From NCBI GenBank assembly GCA_905221605.1, contig CAJNDS010000234.1, positions 1 through 64,000 on the forward strand: DNA of 64,000 nt, read 5' to 3'. The translations under genes and the position numbers were made by a program. This DNA is from Symbiodinium natans (taxonomy: Eukaryota > Sar > Dinophyceae > Suessiales > Symbiodiniaceae). Shown here one piece after another: positions 45,219-54,261 of the stretch. Position 1 is the first letter of the stretch. The number at the start of each line of letters is the position of its first letter. The notes under the pieces were generated by a model. The model saw nothing but the letters and a program-made list of their open reading frames with translations, was not told the DNA's origin and did no database searches.

Positions 45219-45791
45219 ATGCTGCCAGCAGAGACTTCGAAGCAGCTGAACAAGTTGACTCAGGAGACCTTCCAGAACTCATATTCTGCACTAAGCAAGT
45301 TGTTTTCTTCACGCATCACTTTGGATGAAGAGGGCACGCTCCCACGAGAGTTTGGGGACGAAGTCAGCCAACTTGAGAATGATTGGATATCGGAAGAAAC
45401 GCAACAGTGGAAATCAATCCTGCCAATTGCCATCCTGCGAGAAAAGTCGTCTGAGAAGGCAAGAGAGGCCTTTTGCTTCAAGTTCAACACCGAGCAAAGA
45501 TGCCAAAAACCAAATTGCAAGGTGCCTCACACGTGCTTCCAATGCATGACGGACTTTGAGGATCAGACGTATCATGGTCGGGAGCACTGTGCCCTGAGGG
45601 AAGACAGGAAGCAGTTTCGCCAGGACTTTAAGGAAAAGGTTGACCCGCTGGACTTTGCAGGAGATTTACGTCAAAAGATAAAGCTCAGTGGCCGTGGCCC
45701 TCGCAACAAAACGACGACTCTGCTCTCGTATCTGGTTTTTCTCTCCGGCGGAGCAGCAGCTTGGCAATGCAAGTCACCCTTTAGGGTTTAG
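45219..45791 (+). CDS. CCCH-type zinc-finger-like protein, copy 1 (3' end in telomere-like repeat)
   Basis: ATG 45219 (longer GTG/TTG openings ignored), 190 codons to TAG 45789-45791. Segments: ETSKQLNKLTQETFQNSYSA, FCFKFNTEQRCQKPNCKVPH with the Cys/His spacing of a CCCH finger, TCFQCMTDF, YHGREHCALRED and VDPLDFAGDLRQKIKL. The protein at 52818 aligns with it across these segments (KLxxLTxxxFQ, FxF...C...C...H.C..C, DPLD). CCCH fingers bind RNA. The last residues (...SPFRV) and the stop come from a TTTAGGGTTTAG tract, so the natural C-terminus seems to have been replaced by repeat DNA. Followed 1.9 kb later by a KEN-domain gene. Confidence 0.6.
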   Translation: MLPAETSKQLNKLTQETFQNSYSALSKLFSSRITLDEEGTLPREFGDEVSQLENDWISEETQQWKSILPIAILREKSSEKAREAFCFKFNTEQRCQKPNCKVPHTCFQCMTDFEDQTYHGREHCALREDRKQFRQDFKEKVDPLDFAGDLRQKIKLSGRGPRNKTTTLLSYLVFLSGGAAAWQCKSPFRV

Positions 45792-45937
45792 GGTTTTGGG
45801 GTTTGGGTTTAGGGTTGGAACGAATTTTTTGGTTGTGTGCGGCAAAGATGATGAGAATGCTTGTCTCTTGTGCGCGTCGTGTCGGTTGCTTCGATGCAGC
45901 CTGCGTTTATGGTTTAGGGTTTAGGGTTTAGGGTTAG
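45776..45937 (+). repeat. TTTAGGG tracts flanking a short unique segment
   Basis: Two tracts, about 45780-45817 and 45911-45937, of TTTAGGG type with GTTTTGGGGTTTGGG variants in the first. The ~93-bp segment between them is unique. The first tract supplies the stop codon of the CCCH ORF. Confidence 0.85.
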
Positions 45938-46778
45938 GAGCCCTTGCCATTCAAGGTACTATCAGTGAGCGAAGGATCGTTTGGAAGTGGTTTGTTTTTG
46001 CCTTGCCCATAGAGGTTGATCATTCAACGGGAGACCCCCAACAGTTCGCGGACGAAACTTGTGAGGATGCACAGGAAGTGAGCCGCAAGCAATTGACGCC
46101 CAGAGAGTTCAAAATTGATGTTTTCGAGTTCGAAGCAGTCGGGCCCGGAGTTCATGCGGACCGAGGTTCGGCCCGCTGACGTCCGATAACCACGTATGCC
46201 ATCATATGCAGGCATGCCTCAGCCTGTATGCGCATGCAGCCCTGCACCGCTCCACTCCAAGTCGCGCAATCATTGGGGGGGGGGGGCGGGCTCAAGGGGG
46301 GTGGGGGCCTCGTTGCCGGTACCTATGAATGCTGGATCGAATTAGTATGATGCCTGTTTCGGCCTGCTAGGTTAGAGTTATGAAGTCTCACTGACACATG
46401 CAAGTCGTATTCGGCGGTGGCGTCGTGTTCAGGCTGTGGGGGCTGTGTCACCATGTCCATTGCGTCCAACAAGTTTTCGAGTCCCTATTCATGTCTTTGG
46501 ACACGTGGCTTGTCGAGCATGTTGTGTAAGAATGTCTTGGCGATTTGGCATGTTCTATAGGGTTTTTTCTTGCGACCGCTGGCGCCAAACCGACTTAATT
46601 GTCTTTTCATTCGTGATTTGGCTTGGTTTGTTTTGCCCACACAGCTGCGAGACGGTTAGTGCTGGGCGTCCTTGAGTTTTGTGCAAATCGTATAGCTATT
46701 TAGCACAGGTGTGGCTCGTTTGCCGCTTCAAGTTTTGGTAAGGGCACTCAATGAAAGCAGCCACGTGGAATTTGAGAC
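45938..46778. other. Intergenic stretch with G-rich run
   Basis: No gene recognised. A run of G with a single C interruption (46277-46290) and a following G-rich patch could form a G-quadruplex. Confidence 0.4.
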
Positions 46779-47459
46779 ATGCCGCTCCTGCCCCACCGTA
46801 CAATCCGTGCAGCCCAGGCCACACGTGACACGAACTCAAGCGATGCACCGCCAGTGGCAGGAAGCTGTACCCTTGACAACGAATACCCTGTCGGCGGTGA
46901 CCAGGCAGGTTCTCACACGCGGAGAACACCAGCCGCACATGCATCAAGCTCAGCCATGCTGTCGTCGCAGCCTGAAATGTCGGGTGGCGGTGGTGACATG
47001 GGTGTGAATACTGCACAGGCAATGCCAGCCAGTTCGAGCAACGACAAAGGAAGCTCCTCCGCAGACACATCAGGCTCATGCACGACATCGCCATTCTTGG
47101 CAAATGCTGTCATGGACACCGAAAGCACGCTTGGTGGCGACAAGGACGCAAACAACTCCGATTCCAAGCAGCAAAGTTCAGTCACAGACGCGCCAGCAAG
47201 TTCGGGTGCCAACAATGGCAGCTGGAATGCAGCAGAGAAGTCGAGCCCAGCGCCAAGATCAAGCGTGGCGCCGCCACTGCCCGCAACCTCAGGTGGTGAC
47301 AAGGCAGGTCATGGCCGCTTCAATGTAAACATGATTTCTGGAGGTTTCGACAGTCATGTGGCATTGGATATGACAGTGCTGACGAGCAGATACGTAGGGA
47401 TTATGATGATGACGTTTCAGGGTCCTGGAGTCATGCCGCAGCCCGCACAGGGGCCCTGA
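46779..47459 (+). CDS. Ser/Ala/Gly-rich low-complexity ORF
   Basis: ATG 46779 to TGA 47457-47459, 226 codons. Composition is Ser, Ala, Gly, Asp rich (SSSNDKGSSSADTSGSCTTS, SDSKQQSSVTDAPASSGANN) with a less biased end (GFDSHVALDMTVLTSRYVGI). It lies between CCCH copy 1 and the KEN gene, where copy 2 has a pseudokinase. It has no similarity to a kinase that I can see. It may be a disordered linker exon or a random open frame; the absence of stops in a moderately GC-rich frame is modest evidence for coding. Confidence 0.35.
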   Translation: MPLLPHRTIRAAQATRDTNSSDAPPVAGSCTLDNEYPVGGDQAGSHTRRTPAAHASSSAMLSSQPEMSGGGGDMGVNTAQAMPASSSNDKGSSSADTSGSCTTSPFLANAVMDTESTLGGDKDANNSDSKQQSSVTDAPASSGANNGSWNAAEKSSPAPRSSVAPPLPATSGGDKAGHGRFNVNMISGGFDSHVALDMTVLTSRYVGIMMMTFQGPGVMPQPAQGP

Positions 47460-47677
47460 CAAGACCTGCTTAGGGAGTAAGCCCTGGGGAGGGAGCGAGG
47501 GGGGTTCTGCTCGCCAAGATGCGTGGCCTAGGCGAGAGTTCGGACATAGCTTCGCTAATTCTGCGTTGCGCTTCCACCAGCTACCAAGCCTTCGCTTCAG
47601 TGAACAGATGTAGCATGTAGCTGTTGAATTCACCACGAAGCTGTACTCTTTACAAGCTTGACAATTGAGAGAGCTGC

Positions 47678-48592
47678 ATGGTGTTCATGGTTTGTGGCGA
47701 GGTGGACCCTGAGCACAATGAGAAGGAGCCTCCTGTGATGTGTTTGAAGTTGCCAGACGGTTTATCGGCAGACGTCTCATCCTTTTTTATTGCGTCGTTT
47801 GCTTGCGACACTGTCCAGCCGCATCAGCCATGCCTTAGCCCTGGCTTATCGAAGCTGATGCATGAGCGGCTCCCCGATTTTGTCGACTACTTGCAGAAGT
47901 TTGTAAGACACGTTCTGGATCCAATCAGAGCGATGCCTTCATCCGATGCTTCGGGCGACCTGGCCACTCTCAAGCGCCATATTGGTTCTATCAGACGTAA
48001 GATGGGACAGGCATCGACACGCATCTTTCAGATTTCCCGATCCCACCATTATTTGCTTCTAGAGGACTTGCTTGGCAACGGGGATTGGTGGGATCTTCAT
48101 TCTACACTCAGGCACCCTTTCTTCTGGAAGCCTGACGAGTGTGTGGAGTTCATTGGGAAGGTTTGCGATTTACAGCACAACCAGAGAAGTGGACAAGGTT
48201 GGTCGGGCTGGAACACGCTTTCCACGTACCTGAACACGAAGTACAAGGATTACATACAGTGCTGCCAGCCCAAAGAGCGTGTGGACATTAAGGACGGCCG
48301 CGGCTGGTGGCGCTTCTTTGGGCAGTTTGCACCGGCATGGAAAGCCGTTTTTCCAAAAAAACACTGGCGAACTGACAAGGAAAACGATCGAGAGGACAGC
48401 GATTGGAAGACTTTGCTGGAGCTGGTGCGAGATCATCAAGTGCATCAGCCATTCATTCGTGGCGAATACGCAAAGCAATTCGTCGATCTGGTTCCATTCC
48501 TAGTATGGGCACTCTGGAGGTACGTCCAAGAGAATAAGGCTGCCTTTCAAAGGCATGGTGTATTGAATGCCCGGTATTTCCCTGGAAGCTAG
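47678..48592 (+). CDS. KEN-domain-like protein (IRE1/RNase L type), copy 1
   Basis: ATG 47678 to TAG 48590-48592, 304 residues. The N-terminal third has no clear fold match. From about residue 120 it reads HHYLLLEDLLGNGDWWDLHS, LRHPFFWKPDECVEFIGKVC, then GRGWWRFFGQF, SDWKTLLELVRDHQVHQPFI and DLVPFLVWALWRYVQENKAA. HPFFW plus a LL...VRD...H helix is the KEN ribonuclease pattern (IRE1 has LLRAMRNKKHHY). The catalytic Arg-equivalent and one His are kept, but Asn is Asp and the Tyr is Gln, so cleavage activity is uncertain. No kinase domain precedes it in frame. Paralogous to the gene at 54262-55345. Confidence 0.6.
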   Translation: MVFMVCGEVDPEHNEKEPPVMCLKLPDGLSADVSSFFIASFACDTVQPHQPCLSPGLSKLMHERLPDFVDYLQKFVRHVLDPIRAMPSSDASGDLATLKRHIGSIRRKMGQASTRIFQISRSHHYLLLEDLLGNGDWWDLHSTLRHPFFWKPDECVEFIGKVCDLQHNQRSGQGWSGWNTLSTYLNTKYKDYIQCCQPKERVDIKDGRGWWRFFGQFAPAWKAVFPKKHWRTDKENDREDSDWKTLLELVRDHQVHQPFIRGEYAKQFVDLVPFLVWALWRYVQENKAAFQRHGVLNARYFPGS

Positions 48593-48628
48593 GGTTCGGT
48601 AGCACTTGCCATCTCAGCAGACGGTTGC

Positions 48629-48766
48629 AAAACCCTAAACCCCTCAACCCTAGACCCCCAAGCAAACCTCGCTGGCCCTATTCGATGGGCGCCGGGGGTA
48701 CCATTAGCGTTCCGGCCTTGCACGAAGCAGCGAGTGTGCTTTTAAGATTTAGGGTTTAGGGCTTTT
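48629..48766. repeat. Telomere-like tracts, inverted pair
   Basis: A CCCTAAACCCCTCAACCC tract at 48629-48660 and a TTTAGGG tract at about 48748-48766 in opposite orientation, ~90 bp apart. Confidence 0.75.
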
Positions 48767-49197
48767 GCTGTATGACCGCCTTCAGGGCAAGCAAAAAGGT
48801 CTCATCGGGCAACGTCTCTGTCAGGGAGAGCAGCAATCCCGGGCGGCATAATTTTGCACGTCGACATGCATGATCAGTGCAGACATGCTTATGCTCGAGA
48901 GGACGCTGGACCATGTTAGAGGTTGTCCTTATTGCGTGTAAGAGCTTACAAGGGAATGAGAGATCTGTCTCAGAGGGTTTGAAGGACCAACCTACTAGAT
49001 GTATTGTGTGTGCGAAGCCTTCGGTCAGATGTTCATTCTCTTGCGAAATCGCCCCGTGACAGGCCCTGCTCAAGCCAGAAGAACAACCAATCTTTCCGTT
49101 GTCTGTTGGAAGCACGATGCTTGGCAAAGTATCGCCATCAGTCTAAGCAGACGTTGTGCTCATCGGCAGCTTGAGGAATTCGCACACGCACAGACAG
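48767..49197. other. Intergenic stretch, no recognised gene
   Basis: About 430 bp between telomere-like tracts. Overlapping short ORFs without motif support. Confidence 0.4.
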
Positions 49198-49334
49198 AAA
49201 CCCTAAAACCCTAAAACCCTAAAACCCTAAACCCTAAAACCCTAAAACCCTAAAACCCTAAAACCCTAAAACCCTAAAACCCTAAAACCCTAAAACCCTA
49301 AAACCCCAAAACCCTAAACCCTAAACCCTAAACC
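49198..49334 (+). repeat. CCCTAAAA-type tract (8-bp variant)
   Basis: About 16 units, nearly all of the 8-mer CCCTAAAA (TTTTAGGG on the other strand), ending with a few CCCTAAA units. The variant is homogeneous within this tract and uncommon in the others. Confidence 0.95.
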
Positions 49335-49392
49335 AGCATCAGTACACGGGATGATGACTTTCGTACTGCTGCTTGGTTAGCGCTGCAACTGG

Positions 49393-49482
49393 ATGACCTC
49401 GCACAGCTCGTACAAGACGAAGCTCTGCAAGTTCTACGAGCGCGGCTTCTGCGAGCCTTGCAGGGACAGTACAGCAGCCTAA
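49393..49482 (+). pseudogene. CCCH finger remnant, 29 codons
   Basis: ATG 49393 to TAA 49480-49482 reads MTSHSSYKTKLCKFYERGFC then EPCRDSTAA. The segment YKTKLCKFYERGFCEPC is typical of the first half of a CCCH finger (C-x7-C-x2-C), but no closing His follows. It is probably a captured exon fragment beside the telomere-like tract. Too short to be certain. Confidence 0.35.
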
Positions 49483-49535
49483 CTAATGACCAACATTATC
49501 CTTGTATACTTCCTACGTATATGCTATACAGACTG

Positions 49536-49555
49536 CCCCCCCCCCCCCCCCCCCC
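49536..49555 (+). repeat. Poly-C run of 20
   Basis: Twenty consecutive C, followed by CTCTCCC. A G-quadruplex/i-motif candidate and a likely site of sequencing length error. Confidence 0.9.
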
Positions 49556-49556
49556 T

Positions 49557-50084
49557 CTCCCACAATAATTGCCAACATTACCCCTTGTAATCCCGGTAAT
49601 TCTCAGTTACTATAGAACTACCCTTTAAATGATTGCCAATAGTGTCCCCCTTCCAATCCTTATATGATCTAAATATCAACTACCACACCCCCCCTCCCCC
49701 CCCTTCAAGGCCTGAAAGCCTCTTTGGTTCTTGGCAGGGAATTCGGATATTGGGCACCTCCATATCCTGGGATTCTGCAGGGACCCGAATTAAAGAAGCT
49801 GTTCACCATGACGGCCTGGTCACACGACTACAGCAGGCCAGGAAGCAGAATCAAGTTCAGCTGGGGGAAGGTGTGGTCTCTGGCAGATGTACGGGGCCTC
49901 CTGCAGAAAAAAAAAGTGAGAAGCGTCATAAGTGGATGCATCTGGAACCGTTGCATGTTTAGTAGACAGGGTTTAGTAAAATGCGGCCGCGTGCCCCTTC
50001 GCAAACACAGCTCGCCCACGCTTTACCAGGGCTTGTTCAACCTGCGCACAGTGCGATACCTCTCGCACACTTGGAGGTTACTTA
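49557..50084. other. Unique stretch, no recognised gene
   Basis: Includes a second C-rich patch (49688-49704). The frames near 49630-50000 lack motifs. Confidence 0.35.
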
Positions 50085-50195
50085 TTAACCAATAATAACT
50101 GTACTTCTAACCCACTTATAAGCCCCTTAAGTGCCCCTTATTAACCAATAAGAACTGTACTTATAACCCACTTATACGCCCTTAAGTGCCCATCC
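50085..50195 (+). repeat. Two-copy ~55-bp tandem duplication
   Basis: TTATTAACCAATAA, then ACTGTACTT...AACCCACTTATA, then CCTTAAGTGCCC is present twice in a row (about 50082-50138 and 50139-50195), with small differences. Confidence 0.8.
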
Positions 50196-50398
50196 AAGCA
50201 GGCCCAAGGGGGTAGTGCTCAAAATTAGGGTCCCTTTTGGGGATCCTGTTTTAAAGGGTGCCGCCTTATCAGGGGTACCCAAAAATGGGCCCTAGTTTAA
50301 AAAAAAACTGCCCAAGGACAGGGGACGAGATTGCTCTTTTGCCCACGGAGAGGATGAACTCCGGCGGCCGGCGCAGGCTTGGGTTTCATCTTCTCGGG

Positions 50399-50463
50399 GC
50401 TTAGGGCTTAGGGCTTAGGGTTTAGGGTGGAGGGTTTAGGGTTTAGGGTTTAGGGTGGAGGGT
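50399..50463 (+). repeat. TTTAGGG/CTTAGGG tract
   Basis: Begins as GGCTTAGGGCTTAGGG and passes into TTTAGGG with two TGGAGGG variants. Confidence 0.9.
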
Positions 50464-52460
50464 AGTTGGACGGCATAGAAAAGTGACTCTTGTTTTGGCG
50501 CTGCAACTTTGCAGCCAGACATGGCTATGAGGGGTTGCAATGTTCGCGCCGCCAAAGAGCGCAATGACAGACTTCCCTGAATCCTGGGAGGGTTCTGTGA
50601 TGTCCTCTTTCATGCAGGTCAGGATTCTGAAGAGCCAATCTTCTGTGCGTATTGCGAAGGAATCTCGCCCTCAGCAATTCAATAATCTTTGAATGCAACA
50701 GTCACTGCAAACTCAGCTTGAGCTACGTCTCTGGAATTTCACTGAACAGCAGGAAGCATCCTAAGTCCTACCTCTCCCCGCAGTGGGGGGACCAGCTTAG
50801 GGTTGGGGTTCAAGGTTTACCGGCCTGGGAACAGCCAGAAATGCTGCACGTCATAGCATTGAGAGCCAGGAAAAGTGGGCAACCAACACTAGCAAGGAAA
50901 ACAAGCTGGGGCCAACCGCAGGAAGAAAACTCCCTCCGCCGGGATTTTTTGAACTTGCTAGGGGGGAGACCAATGGAAGATGCGCCCCGGCTGCGGTGAT
51001 CCCCTCGATGAGCACGAGCAACAGGAGGGCGGGGAGGCGCAGTGCAGCTGCGCAACATGCTGACAAGGGAAGCTTCAAAGGTAAAAAGGGACGCTTCGCA
51101 TATGATTGGCGTAGGTATGTACCGTACCAAAGGAATGGGTACTTCGTTGGGCGCTTAGCTGATTTGTTGTCACCTTCCTTGGTGTATACTCAGGCCGGAG
51201 TAAGGACCGAATCATGCCGGCCAGGGTGCAGCGAATTAGTTTTGCAGGGGTCAAGGGTATGAAGTGTAAAGACAACGTGCCCCCCGAAACCCCAACCCTC
51301 AAGCCCTGAAACCCAAAACTGAAAGGCAATGGCACAGGACTCCGCCGGGCATGTGGAGTATAGCGAGTGCTGGCGTGAGGCCGGGTCGAAGGCATGCCTC
51401 TGGTTCTTTACTGTGTCATCGGGGTGTTGACAGGTGGCTTAGAGTTGAAGTGGTGGTATGGAGACGTGCCCGCCCAAAGACCACCCGTATACTATTCTAA
51501 ACGAGCCAAACCAGGTCAACCAAAGTCACGATTTGTCAGCTTCACCGAGTTAAGGTTTTCATGGAAGGTTTTTGCGTCGAAGGGCTTTTTTCACTTTTTC
51601 TCATCGAAGATATCGGGTCCAGGATCGTCTGGAAATCTGGCTTACGGTTTCTGTTGAGGTGTTTCCATGCTGAAGGGCCTTTCTCATCGAATTTTTTTCA
51701 TCTCCTTTTTGGGTCCACAATTGCATCAGAGTAGCACTGCTTAGGGCCCCCAAGCCAGAGCCTCTTCGCCTGAATAGGCCATCAGAGGCTACATCGGTAG
51801 TCGTGGCGATCCAAGCGACTACCTCGCCCCTTCGCCTGCAGACGTGGGTTTAGGGGGTATGGCAGCAGGAACGGTCATGTAGAGAGCTTACCCGATGCCG
51901 CAGACAAGTCATTCTCAGGTTCTGGACAACAGCAATGAGGCGTGCGAGCCTGATTGTTCCCTTATCATTCCACATGGTTTCATGGGAACCCTGGGCGAAT
52001 CCTCAACCCTGAACCCTACACCCCAAACTTCAAACCCTAAACAGTAGACCCCAAAGCAGCCAGGTAGTCTTTTGGGACCGGAGCTCCTTTGTGGCATCGC
52101 CCGGGATCTTTCCCCTGAGGGTCGTCCGAAAGGCTGGGAGCCGAATGCGTTGTTGAGAGGGTTTGGGGTTTAGGGCTTACGGTGCTTACGGGTGTTTACA
52201 GTGTTTACCAGTGTTTACATGGCTTGTCGTGTTTAAGGGGTTTGGGGGATATGGGAAAGCGGTGTTGGACTTCAGGTCTCTTTTTGAGCAGAATAGGGCT
52301 TTCAAAGCCTGGGGGCTGCTGGCTCTCGGCGACATTGTGCTTCCCAGACCAGAAGCCCATAAAAAAGCTTGGCAGAGACGTGAGGAGATGTTGGCAAGTC
52401 CCCGACCCGTGTTGCCACGCTTCGAGATGTTTCTGACCTTAGGCTGTAGGAATCGAACAG
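50464..52460. other. ~2 kb without recognised gene
   Basis: ORFs up to 115 codons occur on both strands with no family match. Telomere-like decay products are scattered near 51285-51325, 52000-52040 and 52155-52180. TGTTTAC repeated four times near 52194-52222 (GGTGTTTACAGTGTTTACC). Confidence 0.35.
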
Positions 52461-52522
52461 GAAACCCTAAACCCTAAACCCTAAACCCTAAACCCTAAAC
52501 CCTAAACCCTAAACCCTAAACC
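52461..52522 (+). repeat. CCCTAAA tract
   Basis: Nine near-perfect CCCTAAA units, about 300 bp upstream of CCCH copy 2. Confidence 0.95.
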
Positions 52523-52817
52523 TCCCCCTGAACATGAACTCCGACAAAGAAGAGCCGCGCGAGCTGGTTCCCGAGGTGACAAGGAAGGCTGAGCGGGCCC
52601 TGGATGGAGCAGAGGAGTTGCGTTCTGTCAGCCTGTTTTCTGTTTCTTCTTGCGCCCGTCTCTTCATGGTGCTGACACGGCTGTAGTGTGCTCAACCACA
52701 GTCGCGACATCGGGTTGCTTGACGGACTCAGGCTTCATTGAGGACGCAAGCTCCCGTCCCGGCAAAGGTCTAATAGAAGCACCCAGTTAGCTCCTCCACC
52801 GGAACTCATGACCCCAA

Positions 52818-53576
52818 ATGGCAAAACCCTTATCCTCCGCGACAGCACGCAAGCTGGAGGAGCTCACGCGCAAGAGCTTCCAAGCGGAGTATCCCACTCT
52901 TCACAGATTTTTTGGGCAGCTTGCGGACATGTCCAGGGCAGAGCTCGAGGAGCGAGACCAGCTGATGACCCATTGGTCAAAGGTCCGAGTGACAGCGCAT
53001 GTCCAGCAGTATGTGGCAACCCTGGCCATACTCAAGAGCCAGCCTGCTACGTCCGCGACGGCTTCCAGGATATGCATCCCTTTTAACCTTTTTGACGGCG
53101 GCTGCACCAAGGACAGGTGCAGATACCGCCACTTGTGCCTGTTCTGTGGCCAGGATTCGGAGGACCGCCACGCGCGATGCCCGGCACGGGATTCTTTCCA
53201 TGCCGAGCGGAAGGCACTCCGGTCGCGCTTGCATCATGACCCGCTGGATCCGACGGCGCCGGGAATTTGCGGGGACGATGAGAACTTGCTTGCATCGCTC
53301 AAGCGTCTTGCAAGGGACCCTCTTGCCAAGACGGTCCAGCACCAAAAGCAGGAAGCGGATCCCGAAACCCCGAGCCCCGCCTTGCCCGCGGCGTTGGGGA
53401 GCTTGGTGGCCTTAGGGCCAGCCGAGGAGGCAGGCAGTTCTTTTGCAGTCCCTCACTTTCAGAACGGCTTGCGCCTAGATTTGTCCAGCTTCTCTGAAAG
53501 CTTCAGCCATTGTGCCTGTAGCAGTCCAGTCCTAGCATTCAAAAGACTCTATCGCAGATGGCAAGGGGTTGTATAG
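52818..53576 (+). CDS. CCCH-type zinc-finger-like protein, copy 2
   Basis: ATG 52818 to TAG 53574-53576, 252 residues. Opening: SSATARKLEELTRKSFQAEY, then a helical part, ICIPFNLFDGGCTKDRCRYR with HLCLFCGQD (CCCH spacing plus a second Cys pair), ARCPARDSFHAERKALRSRL and DPLDPTAPGICGDDENLLAS. It aligns segment by segment with the protein at 45219 and continues ~90 residues beyond the point where that copy runs into telomere-like repeats. The finger suggests RNA binding. It is followed 146 bp later by the pseudokinase exon, on the same strand; the two could be parts of one transcript. Confidence 0.65.
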   Translation: MAKPLSSATARKLEELTRKSFQAEYPTLHRFFGQLADMSRAELEERDQLMTHWSKVRVTAHVQQYVATLAILKSQPATSATASRICIPFNLFDGGCTKDRCRYRHLCLFCGQDSEDRHARCPARDSFHAERKALRSRLHHDPLDPTAPGICGDDENLLASLKRLARDPLAKTVQHQKQEADPETPSPALPAALGSLVALGPAEEAGSSFAVPHFQNGLRLDLSSFSESFSHCACSSPVLAFKRLYRRWQGVV

Positions 53577-53722
53577 GGCACCGAATTCCCAAATTCCCTA
53601 TACGAAGACGAAGAGCCAGTATTGTGAACTGTTGGAAGTCCGAGCTATGCATGCCCATTTTTGTCTTAGGACTGAGTGTTGCTTTTGTGTGCTTCTCTTG
53701 AAAGGACCCTTCAGCCAAAGAG

Positions 53723-54178
53723 ATGATTGGAGATGCATCCACTGACGCATGCGACTCCGACGGCAGAAGCGACGCCTTCGCCACTCTTCTTGAGGTGCCC
53801 GTGCCGGATCTGCAGGTGGAGTCTTCTTGTGAAAGTTCGCCGCTGGATGAGCTCGATGATTTGGACTGGAGTGTCATTCCGAGACTGAGAGCCAAGTGGC
53901 GAGATGCCGTCAGGGGGACCAGATGCTACAGCAGGGTACCAGAAAGTGATCCGCGCTACGTGATCTTGTGGCAATGCCTTCTGGGCAAGTCTGCGGAGAA
54001 GAAGGTGTATTTGGGCTTCAACATGCTCACTGGCTTCAGCGTTGCAGTGGCCCTCGCAGGCTTCCCCGTCGAGAAGCTGCGTTCGAAGGTTGCAAGCTGT
54101 CCGCTGCGAAAAAACTTTCCTTCACTGCTGACGTACGAGGCTGCCTTTGAAGTGCAAGGCAGAACGGCACCTAGGTAG
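53723..54178 (+). CDS. Pseudokinase N-lobe-like ORF (IRE1/RNase L-like gene, first part)
   Basis: ATG 53723 to TAG 54176-54178, 151 codons. After an acidic Ser-rich start, LRAKWRDAVRGTRCYSRVPE leads to ILWQCLLGKSAEKKVYLGFN and MLTGFSVAVALAGFPVEKL. The latter matches a protein-kinase N-lobe (GxGxxxxVYLGxxxxTGxxVAVK) in which the glycine loop is altered and the VAVK lysine is Leu. It therefore cannot be an active kinase. The frame stops before the C-lobe; a following intron or a frameshift is needed to reach the ORF at 54262. Junction not resolved. Confidence 0.5.
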   Translation: MIGDASTDACDSDGRSDAFATLLEVPVPDLQVESSCESSPLDELDDLDWSVIPRLRAKWRDAVRGTRCYSRVPESDPRYVILWQCLLGKSAEKKVYLGFNMLTGFSVAVALAGFPVEKLRSKVASCPLRKNFPSLLTYEAAFEVQGRTAPR

Positions 54179-54261
54179 GCCTTTGGGATGTTTTGTATTG
54201 CCCTTGTGGAGCTGAGCAAGACCTTGTTTAGGAAATATCCAACAGAGCCTAGGCTCTAGTC

